Source: Streptomyces malaysiensis subsp. samsunensis (lineage in GTDB: Bacteria; Actinomycetota; Actinomycetes; Streptomycetales; Streptomycetaceae). Taken from it: a DNA stretch of 64,000 nucleotides. The notes beneath the pieces are model-generated. The model saw only the letters and a program-made list of their open reading frames with translations. It did no database searches and was not told the origin of the DNA. The stretch lies in the NCBI RefSeq assembly GCF_024519315.1, contig NZ_JANIIC010000011.1, forward strand, positions 122,461 through 186,460, written 5' to 3'. This document shows, one piece after another, positions 8,163 through 16,138 of this stretch. Each line of letters starts with the position of its first letter. The stretch's first letter is position 1. The position numbers and the translations under genes are program-made.

Positions 8163-9279
8163 CGGGGGGGTGCGCGTGATCTCCCCGGCGTACCGGCTGC
8201 TGCTGTGCGACCTACGTACTGATCAGGTCATCGACTCGCTTCCCGTGCAGCAGCTCGCCCTCGACGACTACATAGGCAAGGCCGGCGCCATGTCCGGCAC
8301 GATCCCGATTCCGAATGCCGCGGTCGCCGCGCGGGCCCGGGCCGCCATCCAGCCCGGCCGCACGGCCGTATGGGTCGAGCGGGGGCACGATCTGTGGTGG
8401 GGCGGAATCCTGTGGACCGCGAGCGTTGCCACGTCCGGCCGCGGATTCCTCGGCGTCCAGATACAGGCCGGCACATGGGACACCTACCTCTCGCACCGGC
8501 TGCTGTACGACACCCTCGCCACCACCGCGCCAACCGATCAGTACGACATCGTCCGCGGCCTGCTCGACTACGTGCAGAACACTCCCGGCGGCGACCTCGG
8601 TATCGAGTACCCGACTGACGTGTCGGGCACCCTGCGCGAGCGACAGTACAGCCGGTACGACCTGCCCGTCGTCCGGGACCTGCTCGACCAGCTCGGCGCC
8701 GTCGAGGACGGTTTCGAGTGGCGCATCGCCTCGTACCGGGACGCCGACGGCCGCCGCGTGAAGCAGTTGCAGCTCGGCACGCCCACGATCCGCACCGGGC
8801 ACGCCGACGTCGTCCTCGACTACCCGGGCCCGATCACTTCGTACTCGTGGCCCGTTGACGCCACGGTCCGGGCGAACGCGTGGCAGAGCAGGGGCGCGAC
8901 GAACAACACCAACCAGACCGCCGACAGCGTCCCCCTCATGTCCACGCTCCAGCTCGCCGAGCAGGACATCGCTGTCGGATGGCCGCGACTGGACGGCAGC
9001 AGCGATTACTCGACCGTCGAGCAGCAGGCCACCCTCGACGCGCACGCCGCCGCGGACCTCGCCGCCGCCCGGGCCGGGACCGTCATCCCCGAGATCACCC
9101 TCGACATGACCCGCGCGCCCATCTCCCCCGCGATGCTCGGCTCGACCGTACGCGTCCGCATCCGGGATCTGTGGCACCCCACCCCGCTTGACGCCCGGTA
9201 TCGCGTCGTCGGCCTCGCCATCACCCCACCCGAACGCGGCCGGCCCGAGTCGGCCCGCCTGTATCTGGAGGCCGCGTAA
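8155..9279 (+). CDS. Tail-associated protein (Gp37/tail-tip hub-like)
   Basis: A 374-residue protein from ATG 8155, overlapping the previous gene by 8 bases; GTG 8170 is an alternative. It begins with [20 protein letters not shown] and contains a block [16 protein letters not shown], a [16 protein letters not shown] helix, and a late [21 protein letters not shown] strand. This succession occurs in siphovirus tail hub proteins related to minor tail / Gp37-like families, which sit at the tail tip after Dit. No hydrolase motif is visible. Confidence 0.6.
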   Translation: MSDGGVRVISPAYRLLLCDLRTDQVIDSLPVQQLALDDYIGKAGAMSGTIPIPNAAVAARARAAIQPGRTAVWVERGHDLWWGGILWTASVATSGRGFLGVQIQAGTWDTYLSHRLLYDTLATTAPTDQYDIVRGLLDYVQNTPGGDLGIEYPTDVSGTLRERQYSRYDLPVVRDLLDQLGAVEDGFEWRIASYRDADGRRVKQLQLGTPTIRTGHADVVLDYPGPITSYSWPVDATVRANAWQSRGATNNTNQTADSVPLMSTLQLAEQDIAVGWPRLDGSSDYSTVEQQATLDAHAAADLAAARAGTVIPEITLDMTRAPISPAMLGSTVRVRIRDLWHPTPLDARYRVVGLAITPPERGRPESARLYLEAA

Positions 9280-10263
9280 GTGGCAGCAATCCCGCAGGAC
9301 ATCCTCGACCGCATACGCGCCCTCGAAAGACAGGTGCGCGAACTCTCCGGCCGCGCGCAGATGCGGCCCGCCCTCAACAGGATCACCAACGGCCGCGTGA
9401 CCATCGCCGAGGGCGGATCACTGGAAGTCCTCGCCCCCGACGGAACCGGCCTGTTCGGTGTCGGCCAGTTCGGTCCGTTCTGGAACCACCCCGACGGCAC
9501 CCCACAGCAGGGCGTCATCATGCAGCGCGAGGACGGAACAACGGCGTTCACCATCCGAGCGAGCCCGTCCGCGCAGACAGGCGGCGCCGGCACGCAGGCC
9601 GTGAGCATCTGGGACCGCACCGGGCACATCGTGCTCGGCGATGACACCACCTCCGGCCGCGGCATCGGATCACCTGCCCTGCCCATGCCGTTTCAGCCGC
9701 TCCCCCTCGGGGGCGAGTCCATCACCAGCAGTTCATTTCAAAACTGCTGGTTCGCCTCGGTTCAGGCGCACAACCCGGTCGCGACAGTGCAGCTCGAATT
9801 CGCCGCCGCCCCTGGCAGCACGTGCGAGGTCAAGGTGCAGTACCGCCTCGCCAGCGAATCAGGGTGGACGGACATCGACACCGATTCGGTCTCGGCCCCC
9901 TCGTCGGCGACGTCCCCTGTCTACAAAACAGCCTGGTACACCTTCTCCCTCGACCGCGCCGAGTTCGAGCAGCTCGTGTTCGTGCGCATCCAGGCCCGGC
10001 AGAAGTCCGGTACCGATGGCGTGCTCTGCAACTGCCTCGGCGGATACACCCGCCGCACCTACGCAGCGTCGGACGTGCCCGAGCCACCCACCGCCGCACC
10101 CGGGACGTTCGCCGCCCGAGTGGCCGTGGACGACGGCCCCGGACAGGGCGTCGAGGCCCCCGTGCAGCCTCCCCCCTTCCCCGCACCGGTCCCCTTCCCC
10201 GAGCCCGAGCCGGCACCGCCGGCACCGGTCGCTGAGCCCGGTCTGCACCCCATCGACGAATAA
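9280..10263 (+). CDS. Phage minor tail protein, unknown
   Basis: A 327-residue protein whose GTG start at 9280 overlaps the previous stop (TAAGTG). Residues 1-50 form a coiled-coil-like helix (ILDRIRALERQVRELSGRAQ), followed by a beta-rich domain with GLFGVGQFGPFW and a fibronectin-like middle section. The C-terminal 60 residues are a Pro-rich linker (EPPTAAPG...; PAPVPFPEPEPAPPAP). N-terminal trimerising helix plus beta domain fits a fibre or tip attachment protein. The family is not recognised. Confidence 0.5.
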   Translation: MAAIPQDILDRIRALERQVRELSGRAQMRPALNRITNGRVTIAEGGSLEVLAPDGTGLFGVGQFGPFWNHPDGTPQQGVIMQREDGTTAFTIRASPSAQTGGAGTQAVSIWDRTGHIVLGDDTTSGRGIGSPALPMPFQPLPLGGESITSSSFQNCWFASVQAHNPVATVQLEFAAAPGSTCEVKVQYRLASESGWTDIDTDSVSAPSSATSPVYKTAWYTFSLDRAEFEQLVFVRIQARQKSGTDGVLCNCLGGYTRRTYAASDVPEPPTAAPGTFAARVAVDDGPGQGVEAPVQPPPFPAPVPFPEPEPAPPAPVAEPGLHPIDE

Positions 10264-10276
10264 GGAGCCGCGGCAC

Positions 10277-11860
10277 GTGCTGCCCGAGTCCATCCCCACC
10301 GTGAAAGTCACCGGCCGATACCTCCTGCCGGACGGCACCCCCCTTACCGGCAGCGTGACATTCCGCGCGCCGGCCGTTCTGACCTTCCCCGACGCCGACG
10401 TGATCCTCGGCGGCCCCGTCGTCGCCCAGCTCGACGCCACGGGCGCAATCTCCGTCGTCCTGCCCGCCACCAACGCCCCCGACATGGACCCCGACGGATG
10501 GGCCTACGTCGTGACCGAGCAGCTCGCCGGCGTCACCTCGAACCGCTCGTACGCCATCCTGCTGCCGGCCGAGCACCCTGCGGCCGACCTCGCCGACCTC
10601 GCCCCCACCGACCCCGGCAAGCCCAATTACGTGGCAGTCAGGGGCGACTCGGCGTACGAGGTGGCGGTCGAGCAGGGATTCGTCGGCACCGTCGCCGAGT
10701 GGCTCGCCTCTCTGGTCGGCCCTGCCGGCGTCAAGGGCGACACCGGCGCCACGGGCGCACCAGGAGCCGACGCGTACGCCGTCGCCGTCGCGGCCGGATT
10801 CCCCGGCACCCGCGAGCAGTGGCTCGCCTCCCTGGTCGGCCCGGCCGGCGAGGCCGGCCCCCGCGGCGAGCAGGGCACCCCCGGCCGGGACGGGGCACCC
10901 GGTCTCGTCCAGTCCGTCAACGGCCAGTCGCAGGCCGACGTCATCCTCGCCGCCGGCGACGTCGGGGCGATCCCCTCGACCGCGGCCGGCGCCGCCGGCG
11001 GCGTGGCGCAGCTCGACGCGTCCGGAAAGGTTCCGGACGCGCAGCTCCCGGCGTCATCCGGCGGCGCCGTCGCATCCGTCAACGGGTACACCGGCATCGT
11101 CAACCTCACGGCCGCGGACGTAGGCGCACTCACACAGGCCGCGGCCGACGCCCGGTACCCGCTCACCACCGCCGCCGTTCTGCTCACCGGCGCACAGACC
11201 ATCAGCGGCGCGAAGACCTTTTCGAACGTCCCGTCGTCCACCGCCGCGCCGACCACCGACAACCACCTCGCCCGAAAGTCATACGTGGACGCCCTCGGCG
11301 GCGGCGAGTGGCTACCCTCCGATCACGGCCTCGCAGGATGGGCATTCGACCCCGCCCTCGGCCAGTCGACCGGCCTGTACCCCGGCAGCGGCCCCATACG
11401 GGTCACCGCCGTCATCCTGCGCGTGCCCGCGACGCTGACCCGCATCGTGTGGTTCGCCACCGGCTACGCCGGCGGCCTGCTCACCGGATCATGGGCCGCC
11501 ATCTACAACAGCAGCGGTGCCCGCGTCGCGGCGACCGGCGACATGTCGACCGCCGCCTACGAACCGGCCGAAGTCCACACCGCCGGCGGCGCGACGATCA
11601 CCTCGCCACTCACCGCCGCCTACTCCGCCCCCGCCGGCGTCTATTACGTCGCGTGGCGGTTGCAGTACAACACCACGACTGGCGACGGCCCACTGCTGCT
11701 CGCCGCCGAATCCGGCGCCGGCGCCCCGCCGAACGTCTTCGGATACACAGCTGTCCGCCGCTTCGGCGTCTACTCGACCGGCGCCGCCACAGCCCCCGCA
11801 TCCATCACCCTCGCATCAATGGAAAACGGCGCCAATCGGTACTGGGCCGCCCTCGCATAA
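10277..11860 (+). CDS. Collagen-like tail fibre / receptor-binding protein
   Basis: A 527-residue protein from GTG 10277 with AAGGAG nine bases upstream. An N-terminal beta domain of about 115 residues (TVKVTGRYLLPDGTPLTGSV) is followed by two near-identical modules, each with AVRGDSAYEVAVEQGF / AYAVAVAAGFPGT, then ..EWLASLVGPAG, leading into Gly-X-Y collagen triplets. A phage-fibre segment with ADVGAL and DARYPL, repeats seen in tail fibres, and a C-terminal beta-sandwich domain follow. It is the likely host-recognition fibre. The duplicated EWLASLVGPAG modules point to internal recombination. Confidence 0.75.
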   Translation: MLPESIPTVKVTGRYLLPDGTPLTGSVTFRAPAVLTFPDADVILGGPVVAQLDATGAISVVLPATNAPDMDPDGWAYVVTEQLAGVTSNRSYAILLPAEHPAADLADLAPTDPGKPNYVAVRGDSAYEVAVEQGFVGTVAEWLASLVGPAGVKGDTGATGAPGADAYAVAVAAGFPGTREQWLASLVGPAGEAGPRGEQGTPGRDGAPGLVQSVNGQSQADVILAAGDVGAIPSTAAGAAGGVAQLDASGKVPDAQLPASSGGAVASVNGYTGIVNLTAADVGALTQAAADARYPLTTAAVLLTGAQTISGAKTFSNVPSSTAAPTTDNHLARKSYVDALGGGEWLPSDHGLAGWAFDPALGQSTGLYPGSGPIRVTAVILRVPATLTRIVWFATGYAGGLLTGSWAAIYNSSGARVAATGDMSTAAYEPAEVHTAGGATITSPLTAAYSAPAGVYYVAWRLQYNTTTGDGPLLLAAESGAGAPPNVFGYTAVRRFGVYSTGAATAPASITLASMENGANRYWAALA

Positions 11861-11877
11861 CCCGCTCCCACCCGTAC

Positions 11878-11906
11878 GCCCCTCGCCAACCGGCAGGGGC
11901 ATTTTT
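11878..11906 (+). terminator. Rho-independent terminator after tail fibre gene
   Basis: A GC-rich stem (GCCCCT CGCC / GGC AGGGGC) with loop AACC is followed directly by ATTTTT. It lies 18 bases after the fibre stop and just ahead of the endolysin gene, whose start is 21 bases downstream. It could reduce, but need not block, readthrough into lysis genes. Confidence 0.75.
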
Positions 11907-11926
11907 CATGTCTGGAGACACCCACC

Positions 11927-12757
11927 GTGACCGTCAAGGGCATTGACGTCTCGTCCTACCAGTCCGCCACGTTCAGCACGTCCGGCCTCGACTTCGTGTT
12001 CGTCAAGGCCACCGAAGGCACCTCGTACGTCAACCCGAAGATGCGCGATCAGGTCGCGCACGCCCGCGCGGCCGGCCTGGTCGTTGGCTTCTATCACTTC
12101 CTTCGCCCGGGCAGCATGAAGGCGCAAGCCGCGTATTTCGTCGAGAAGGCAGCGAGCGTCAAGGGCGACCCGCTGTTCGCCGACTGGGAAGACCCGGGCG
12201 TGAGCTGCGCGGATAAGGATGCGTTCCTTGCCGAGGTCAAGCGCCTGCGCGGCGCGACACACCGCGTCGGCCTGTACTGCAACCTCGACTACTGGAAGCG
12301 GCGCGACACCACCGGCAACGCCGGCGATGCCCTGTGGATCGCCGACTACGTGACCGCCGCCCGTCCGCGCATCACGGCCGCATGGACCTTCCACCAGTAC
12401 ACCGACCGGCCGCTCGACACCAACGTCGGGAAGTTCGCGGATCGGGCCGCCCTACGCCGATGGGCCACCGGCAGCACCACCTCGCCGACCACGCCGTACA
12501 CCCCGCCGGCGTTCCCGGCCGGCCTCGCCCCGGGGAAGTCGAAGCCCTCGGCCAAGGGGTTGCAGCGCGCTCTCAAGGCATGCGGATTCATGCCCAAGAG
12601 CGTCAAGGAGTCGGACCACTACGGACCCGCCACGCAGGCCGCCGTCGTTCGCTTCCACAACGCGCACCCGAGCTACCGCGCCGCCGGCAAGAAGACCGAC
12701 CCGGCCATCGGCCCCCGCGGCTGGGCCTACCTGCACCGCCTCGCCTACGGCAACTGA
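11927..12757 (+). CDS. Endolysin: GH25 muramidase with peptidoglycan-binding domain
   Basis: A 276-residue protein starting at GTG 11927. Residues 1-180 are a glycoside hydrolase 25 domain: GIDVSSYQ with Asp7, FVKATEGTSY at 25-34, GFYHFLRPGS at 54-63, and FADWEDPG with the catalytic Asp86/Glu88 pair. WTFHQYTD completes the barrel. Residues about 205-276 form a peptidoglycan-binding domain (GLQRALKACGF ... GPATQAAVVRFH). It would cleave the glycan backbone of the host wall at the end of infection. No signal peptide is seen, so export needs the holin-like proteins next door. Confidence 0.9.
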   Translation: MTVKGIDVSSYQSATFSTSGLDFVFVKATEGTSYVNPKMRDQVAHARAAGLVVGFYHFLRPGSMKAQAAYFVEKAASVKGDPLFADWEDPGVSCADKDAFLAEVKRLRGATHRVGLYCNLDYWKRRDTTGNAGDALWIADYVTAARPRITAAWTFHQYTDRPLDTNVGKFADRAALRRWATGSTTSPTTPYTPPAFPAGLAPGKSKPSAKGLQRALKACGFMPKSVKESDHYGPATQAAVVRFHNAHPSYRAAGKKTDPAIGPRGWAYLHRLAYGN

Positions 12758-12784
12758 CCCCCCTCACGAACAGGAGAGCCCCCC

Positions 12785-13018
12785 ATGACCGCCGCCAACA
12801 AGCGCACCATACGCACCCTTCTTCAGGGCGCCGTCGCGTTCGCCGTCGCCCTGCCCGCCATCGTCGACGCGTCCGGCATCCCGGCCGCCCTGCCATGGGT
12901 GGCCGGTGCACTCGCCGTCGCGGGTGGCCTCGCCCGCGTCATGGCCCTGCCCGCGGTCGAGGCCATCCTCGACCGCGTCGGCCTCGGCCTGGTCGACGAG
13001 GAGGCCCCCCGCCCGTGA
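12785..13018 (+). CDS. Small membrane protein, probable holin
   Basis: A 77-residue protein with AGGAGAG eight bases before ATG 12785. It has a short polar N-terminus, two closely spaced hydrophobic segments (LLQGAVAFAVALPAIVDA and ALPWVAGALAVAGGLARVMAL), and an acidic C-terminus (DEEAPRP). The topology and position right after the endolysin are those of actinophage holins. Its stop overlaps the next start (GTGA). Confidence 0.65.
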   Translation: MTAANKRTIRTLLQGAVAFAVALPAIVDASGIPAALPWVAGALAVAGGLARVMALPAVEAILDRVGLGLVDEEAPRP

Positions 13019-13344
13019 CCACAGGAATCCCCGGCGTCGACCTCGCCGTCGTCTGGTGCGGCGCCATCGCCGCCGTCGGGGGTGCCTCCGGCCTGCTCTA
13101 CCGAGCAAGCCGCGGCGCGCGACGCCTCGCCGAACGACTCGGCGACCTCGCCGACGACTGGCAGGGCACGCCAGCTCGCCCCGGCGTCCCATCTCGCCCC
13201 GGCGTCATGCAACGACTCGACGCCATCGAGCAGCAGCTCGCCGCCGTAGAACACGAGCTGCACCCGAACAGCGGGACAAGCCTGCGGGATGCCGTCGACC
13301 GCGTCGACGAGCGCACTCGCCACCTCACCAACGACACCCCCTGA
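13015..13344 (+). CDS. Small membrane protein with C-terminal coiled coil
   Basis: A 109-residue protein starting at GTG 13015 within the holin stop. One N-terminal membrane segment (VVWCGAIAAVGGASGLLYRA) is followed by a helical tail with heptad spacing (MQRLDAIEQQLAAVEHELHP ... LRDAVDRVDERTRHL). Similar proteins follow holins in many actinophages and may regulate lysis or hold the inner membrane. The precise role is not known. Confidence 0.6.
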   Translation: MTTGIPGVDLAVVWCGAIAAVGGASGLLYRASRGARRLAERLGDLADDWQGTPARPGVPSRPGVMQRLDAIEQQLAAVEHELHPNSGTSLRDAVDRVDERTRHLTNDTP

Positions 13345-13350
13345 CGCGCT

Positions 13351-13390
13351 GCGCCCCCTCTACCGGCTTCCATGCCGGTAGAGGGGGCGC
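13351..13390. terminator. Strong terminator closing the late phage operon
   Basis: A perfect 17-bp stem GCGCCCCCTCTACCGGC pairs with GCCGGTAGAGGGGGCGC around loop TTCCAT, followed by CTTTGTCGTT. It begins seven bases after the last structural gene and marks the end of the late transcript. Confidence 0.85.
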
Positions 13391-13411
13391 CTTTGTCGTT
13401 GTTGGTGATGC

Positions 13412-13453
13412 GAGAGGGCCCTCGACGGCCGCAGAGTCGCCGAGGGCCCTCTC
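13412..13453. terminator. Second inverted repeat between convergent operons
   Basis: GAGAGGGCCCTCG at 13412-13424 is exactly complementary to CGAGGGCCCTCTC at 13441-13453, with 16 bases between. Each arm is itself nearly palindromic. It lies between the plus-strand late operon and the minus-strand genes ending at 13478, so it probably serves the opposite operon or acts as a bidirectional terminator. Confidence 0.65.
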
Positions 13454-13477
13454 AGGGGGATCACCGCGCACGCGTGC

Positions 13478-13807
13478 TCAGGCAGCCGCGGGCACGGGAA
13501 CTGCCTCCCCCTTCCGGCCGCCGTCCGCCCTCGCGTTGGGAGACGAATTCGAGCGGATGCGGTGGTACAACGGGGCACGCGCACGCCGCGCGTGCCTACC
13601 TCGTGGCAGGGGGTCAGCCAGGATCGTGACGCGTACGCGGTCCTGCCAGCAGTAACAGGAGTAGGTGAACCCATCCCGGTCGAGCGGCGGGGGTGTGAAC
13701 CCACGGTGCGGGTTCGGCAACATGGCCCACATGATCAGCAAGGCCAGCAGGGGGACGCTGACAGCGATTATCAGGATTCCCCAGAACGTTCGGTCGGCGA
13801 GACTCAT
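13478..13807 (-). CDS. Single-pass membrane protein of unknown function
   Basis: A 109-residue protein with one N-terminal membrane segment (FWGILIIAVSVPLLALLIMWAML), then a cytoplasmic or external part containing YSCYCWQD and a strongly basic Arg-rich stretch. It is the last gene of a three-gene minus operon (13992-14435, 13804-13995, 13478-13807) with four-base overlaps. It has no recognised family. Its linkage to the regulator genes suggests a function with them rather than in the virion. Confidence 0.5.
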   Translation of the reverse strand: MSLADRTFWGILIIAVSVPLLALLIMWAMLPNPHRGFTPPPLDRDGFTYSCYCWQDRVRVTILADPLPRGRHARRARAPLYHRIRSNSSPNARADGGRKGEAVPVPAAA

Positions 13808-13995
13808 TCGGCTTCCTCTCCGAGCAGCGCGGGATCGTAGGCGCGTAAGCCGAGGACCTCGGCTAAGTCGAACACCAAGTGCCGCGCCTGTTCGGTGGAC
13901 AGTTCCTCAAAGCTCTTGAGGCCCTGGAAGTGGAGCCAGATCGGCAGTTCGCCGCCGACGTGCGACACCGAGATTCGTGGACGGCCGCCGCTCAC
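13804..13995 (-). CDS. Small protein, unknown (regulatory operon)
   Basis: A 63-residue protein starting at GTG 13995, overlapping the ATPase gene before it and the membrane protein after it by four bases each. It begins SGGRPRISVSHVGGELPIWLHF and ends in two short helices (STEQARHLVFDLAEVLGLRA). No family is recognised. Tight coupling on both sides implies coordinated expression with the ATPase. Confidence 0.5.
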   Translation of the reverse strand: MSGGRPRISVSHVGGELPIWLHFQGLKSFEELSTEQARHLVFDLAEVLGLRAYDPALLGEEAE

Positions 13996-14435
13996 GCCGC
14001 AGTCCCCTCTCGGTTCGGCTCGGTGAGCGAGAACCAGACGCGCTTACTCTTCTGGTTCGGGTCATCCGACCAGGCGACGCCCCACGCAGCCGACAATTCC
14101 GTGACGAGGCGCAGACCTCGGCCGCGTTCTTCGTGGCTGCTAACAGTGCGTACCACGGGGCACGTATGTGGCTTGTCGTCCCATACGGCCACCGAAACGC
14201 GGGCCGGTTTGACTGAGACGTCAATGTGAACGGTGAGCGTGGTGGTGTGCTGATGCACGTTCGTCACCACTTCACTCACCAGGATTCGCGCCGTGTCTGC
14301 GACGTTCGAGTGCCCGGTGAGAACGAGCAGATAAGCGACCATATCGCGGGCAATCTTCGGGGCCGACAGGTCATTCGGGACGCTGAGGCGGAATGAGTCT
14401 CGAACAGCCGGCCTTTCGACTTCTACTGTGCTCAT
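13992..14435 (-). CDS. HATPase_c_2 ATP-binding protein (anti-sigma/AbaA-like)
   Basis: A 147-residue single-domain GHKL-type ATPase. Visible boxes are the N-box region EVVTNVHQHT (residues about 68-77), VAVWDDKP (G1-like Asp), and GRGLRLVTELSAAWGV (G2/G3 region). Streptomyces has many such proteins, related to SpoIIAB/RsbW anti-sigma factors, often paired with XRE/DUF5753 and DUF397 genes as here across the divergent 14436-14685 gap. It is probably a regulator acting by protein binding. The ATG at 14435 gives the usual length. Confidence 0.75.
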   Translation of the reverse strand: MSTVEVERPAVRDSFRLSVPNDLSAPKIARDMVAYLLVLTGHSNVADTARILVSEVVTNVHQHTTTLTVHIDVSVKPARVSVAVWDDKPHTCPVVRTVSSHEERGRGLRLVTELSAAWGVAWSDDPNQKSKRVWFSLTEPNREGTAA

Positions 14436-14584
14436 GTCTTGTGTCTCCCAACGCGGACGTGAGCGCCGCTGCTGCATAGCCGTCCGTGGCTCGGACCACC
14501 CTCCGGAGCGCCCAACGGGCGTGCAGATGGCTGCACTTCGGGTCTTCCCGGCGTGCTGCGCGGTGCTGCCAGGACCATAGGGGG

Positions 14585-14602
14585 CATGTATGCCACGTGG
14601 CA
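14585..14602. promoter_or_regulatory. Candidate operator: CATG-TATGCCACGTGGCA element
   Basis: Within the 250-bp gap between divergent genes, TGCCACGTGGCA at 14591-14602 is a perfect 12-bp palindrome preceded by CATGTA. The same 18-base element recurs with one mismatch (CACGG for CACGT) at 15816-15833. It is a plausible binding site for the XRE regulator that starts 84 bases downstream. Confidence 0.55.
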
Positions 14603-14685
14603 AGGTAGGCGCTCAGTTCTGGCTACGCTGGGTGGACCCGTGACACCGTTACGCGCGACACTGGGCGCAGACAGGGGAAGGTGAC

Positions 14686-15540
14686 ATGCCGCCGAGGGAT
14701 AACCCAACGGCCCGCCAAGCTCGACTTGGGGGCGAGCTACGCAAACTGCGCGAGCGTGCGGGCAAGACCGCCCGAGAGGCGGCAGGAATGGTTTCGACCG
14801 ATCAAGCCAAGATCAGCCACATCGAGGCAGGGCGGATCGGGGTCAGCGCGGACCGCATCCGCCGACTTGCCGTCTTCTACGCCTGCGACGACGAGCCCCT
14901 CATCGAGGCTCTGTGCGCCATAGCGCGTGAGCATCGGGGACAGCACTGGTGGGACAGCTACCGGGGCGTCCTCGCCCCCGGATTCCTTGACATCGCCGAG
15001 CTTGAGCACCACGCCACTCACCTACGCTGCCTGCAACCCGTCACGTTCCCCGGCATCCTCCAGACTGAGGACTACGCGCACGCTCTGTTCGCGGGTGCCA
15101 TTCCGCGACTCCCCGACGAAGAGGTACAGGCCCGCGTCGAACACCGCATGAAACGGCGGGCGATCCTGGAGGGCGATTCGCCGCCGCAATTCGAGACGAT
15201 CGTGCACGAGGCGGCACTACGGATGCGCGTAGGCGGACGAAAAGTTGCCCGCGCGCAGCTCGAATACATCCTGTCCGTTTCCGAGCGCCCCGGCCTGATC
15301 CTCCGAGTCATCCCGTTCACGAGCGACGACTTTATCGAGGTAACACAGACAGTGATGTACGCGAGTGGAGTCGTACCGCAGCTCGACACCGTTCATATCG
15401 ATACGCCGTTCGGCGGCCGTTACCTTGACGCAGCCGCGGACCTCGACCGGTATCGCACCATGCTCGGCTTTGCCGAGCAGGCGGCACTCACGCCGGAAGA
15501 ATCACGAAGTTTCATTCACCACGTCGCAAGAGAACTGTGA
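14686..15540 (+). CDS. XRE-family regulator with DUF5753 domain
   Basis: A 284-residue protein with GGAAGGTGAC before ATG 14686. Residues about 15-70 form a helix-turn-helix (LGGELRKLRERAGKTAREAA, then DQAKISHIEAGR), and residues about 95-280 match the DUF5753 ligand/partner domain (YEDYA-type QTEDYAHALF, EHRMKRRAIL, and the LIL.RVIPF strand). Such proteins pair with DUF397 proteins, as here, and include WhiJ-type developmental regulators. It probably represses its own and adjacent promoters through the palindromic element. Confidence 0.85.
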   Translation: MPPRDNPTARQARLGGELRKLRERAGKTAREAAGMVSTDQAKISHIEAGRIGVSADRIRRLAVFYACDDEPLIEALCAIAREHRGQHWWDSYRGVLAPGFLDIAELEHHATHLRCLQPVTFPGILQTEDYAHALFAGAIPRLPDEEVQARVEHRMKRRAILEGDSPPQFETIVHEAALRMRVGGRKVARAQLEYILSVSERPGLILRVIPFTSDDFIEVTQTVMYASGVVPQLDTVHIDTPFGGRYLDAAADLDRYRTMLGFAEQAALTPEESRSFIHHVAREL

Positions 15541-15550
15541 GAGTCAGGTA

Positions 15551-15751
15551 ATGAGCAGCGAAATAAATTGGCAGAAGTCGAGCTTCTCCGGCGGCGGCGG
15601 TGAGCAGTGCCTCGAAACAGCCAAGGTTGCCGGTGACATCCTCCTACGGGAGAGCGACGACCCCAGCGTCATCGTCAAGACCACACCCGAAAAGCTCGCC
15701 GCCTTCATCCTCGGCGTGAAGAACGGCGAGTTCGACCACCTCGTCAGCTAG
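15551..15751 (+). CDS. DUF397 protein, partner of the XRE regulator
   Basis: A 66-residue protein starting ten bases after the XRE gene. It carries the DUF397 signature: INWQKSSFSGGGGEQCLE near the start, then VAGDILLRESDD and a final KLAAFILGVKNGEFD helix. In Streptomyces these proteins act with the XRE/DUF5753 protein encoded immediately upstream, probably relieving or modulating its DNA binding. A hairpin terminator follows 20 bases after the stop. Confidence 0.85.
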   Translation: MSSEINWQKSSFSGGGGEQCLETAKVAGDILLRESDDPSVIVKTTPEKLAAFILGVKNGEFDHLVS

Positions 15752-15770
15752 CGCTCGCGAGGTACAAGTC

Positions 15771-15798
15771 GCGCCCCCGTCCAGCCGGACGGGGGCGC
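15771..15798 (+). terminator. Terminator after DUF397 gene
   Basis: A perfect 12-bp stem, GCGCCCCCGTCC with GGACGGGGGCGC, spans four loop bases (AGCC). It separates the regulator operon from the radical-SAM cassette. Confidence 0.75.
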
Positions 15799-15815
15799 TT
15801 GCATATGCCACTTTC

Positions 15816-15833
15816 CATGTATGCCACGGGGCA
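15816..15833. promoter_or_regulatory. Second copy of the candidate operator
   Basis: CATGTATGCCACGGGGCA repeats the 14585-14602 element with one substitution. A further half-site ATGCCAC lies at 15805-15811 (GCATATGCCAC). The element stands at the head of the 387-bp gap leading to the HhH/radical-SAM genes and could place them under the XRE regulator. No convincing -10/-35 pair could be fixed by eye. Confidence 0.5.
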
Positions 15834-16138
15834 CCCTTGCCACCTCGCCTGACGTGGCGCTAGCGTCACTCTGCGCCGCCACCACAGGCACGATTCCGCA
15901 AAAATCGTGGCCTAACGGCGCTGTAACTCTCCCTGCTCGCGAGCCGTCGAGAGGGACCGGAGGTTGCTCCCGCCCTGGCAGGCGGGGCAATCATGACGCT
16001 ACGGGAGGAGAGCGGTATGCACACTCGCCGATCGGCTACAGCCTCACCAGGGGCGACCTTGTCGACCGGGCTCCCGGCCATTCCGCGAGCGCTCACGTAC
16101 GTCTGCCCCGCCGAGTGCCCGCGCGAAGGGCAGAGCGC
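15834..16138. other. Gap upstream of the radical-SAM cassette
   Basis: The 305 bases between the operator copy and the ATG at 16139 hold no convincing gene. An in-frame extension of the next ORF back to 15821 exists but has no start signal and an untypical composition. A GGAGAG at 16005-16010 and a purine-rich stretch near 16130 (GAAGGGCAGAG) precede the chosen start. It is a probable long leader or regulatory region. Confidence 0.4.

Noticed and set aside
15821..16138. N-terminal extension of the HhH-GPD-like protein
   Set aside because: The in-frame extension has no good start and non-typical content; the ATG at 16139 gives a normal-looking protein.
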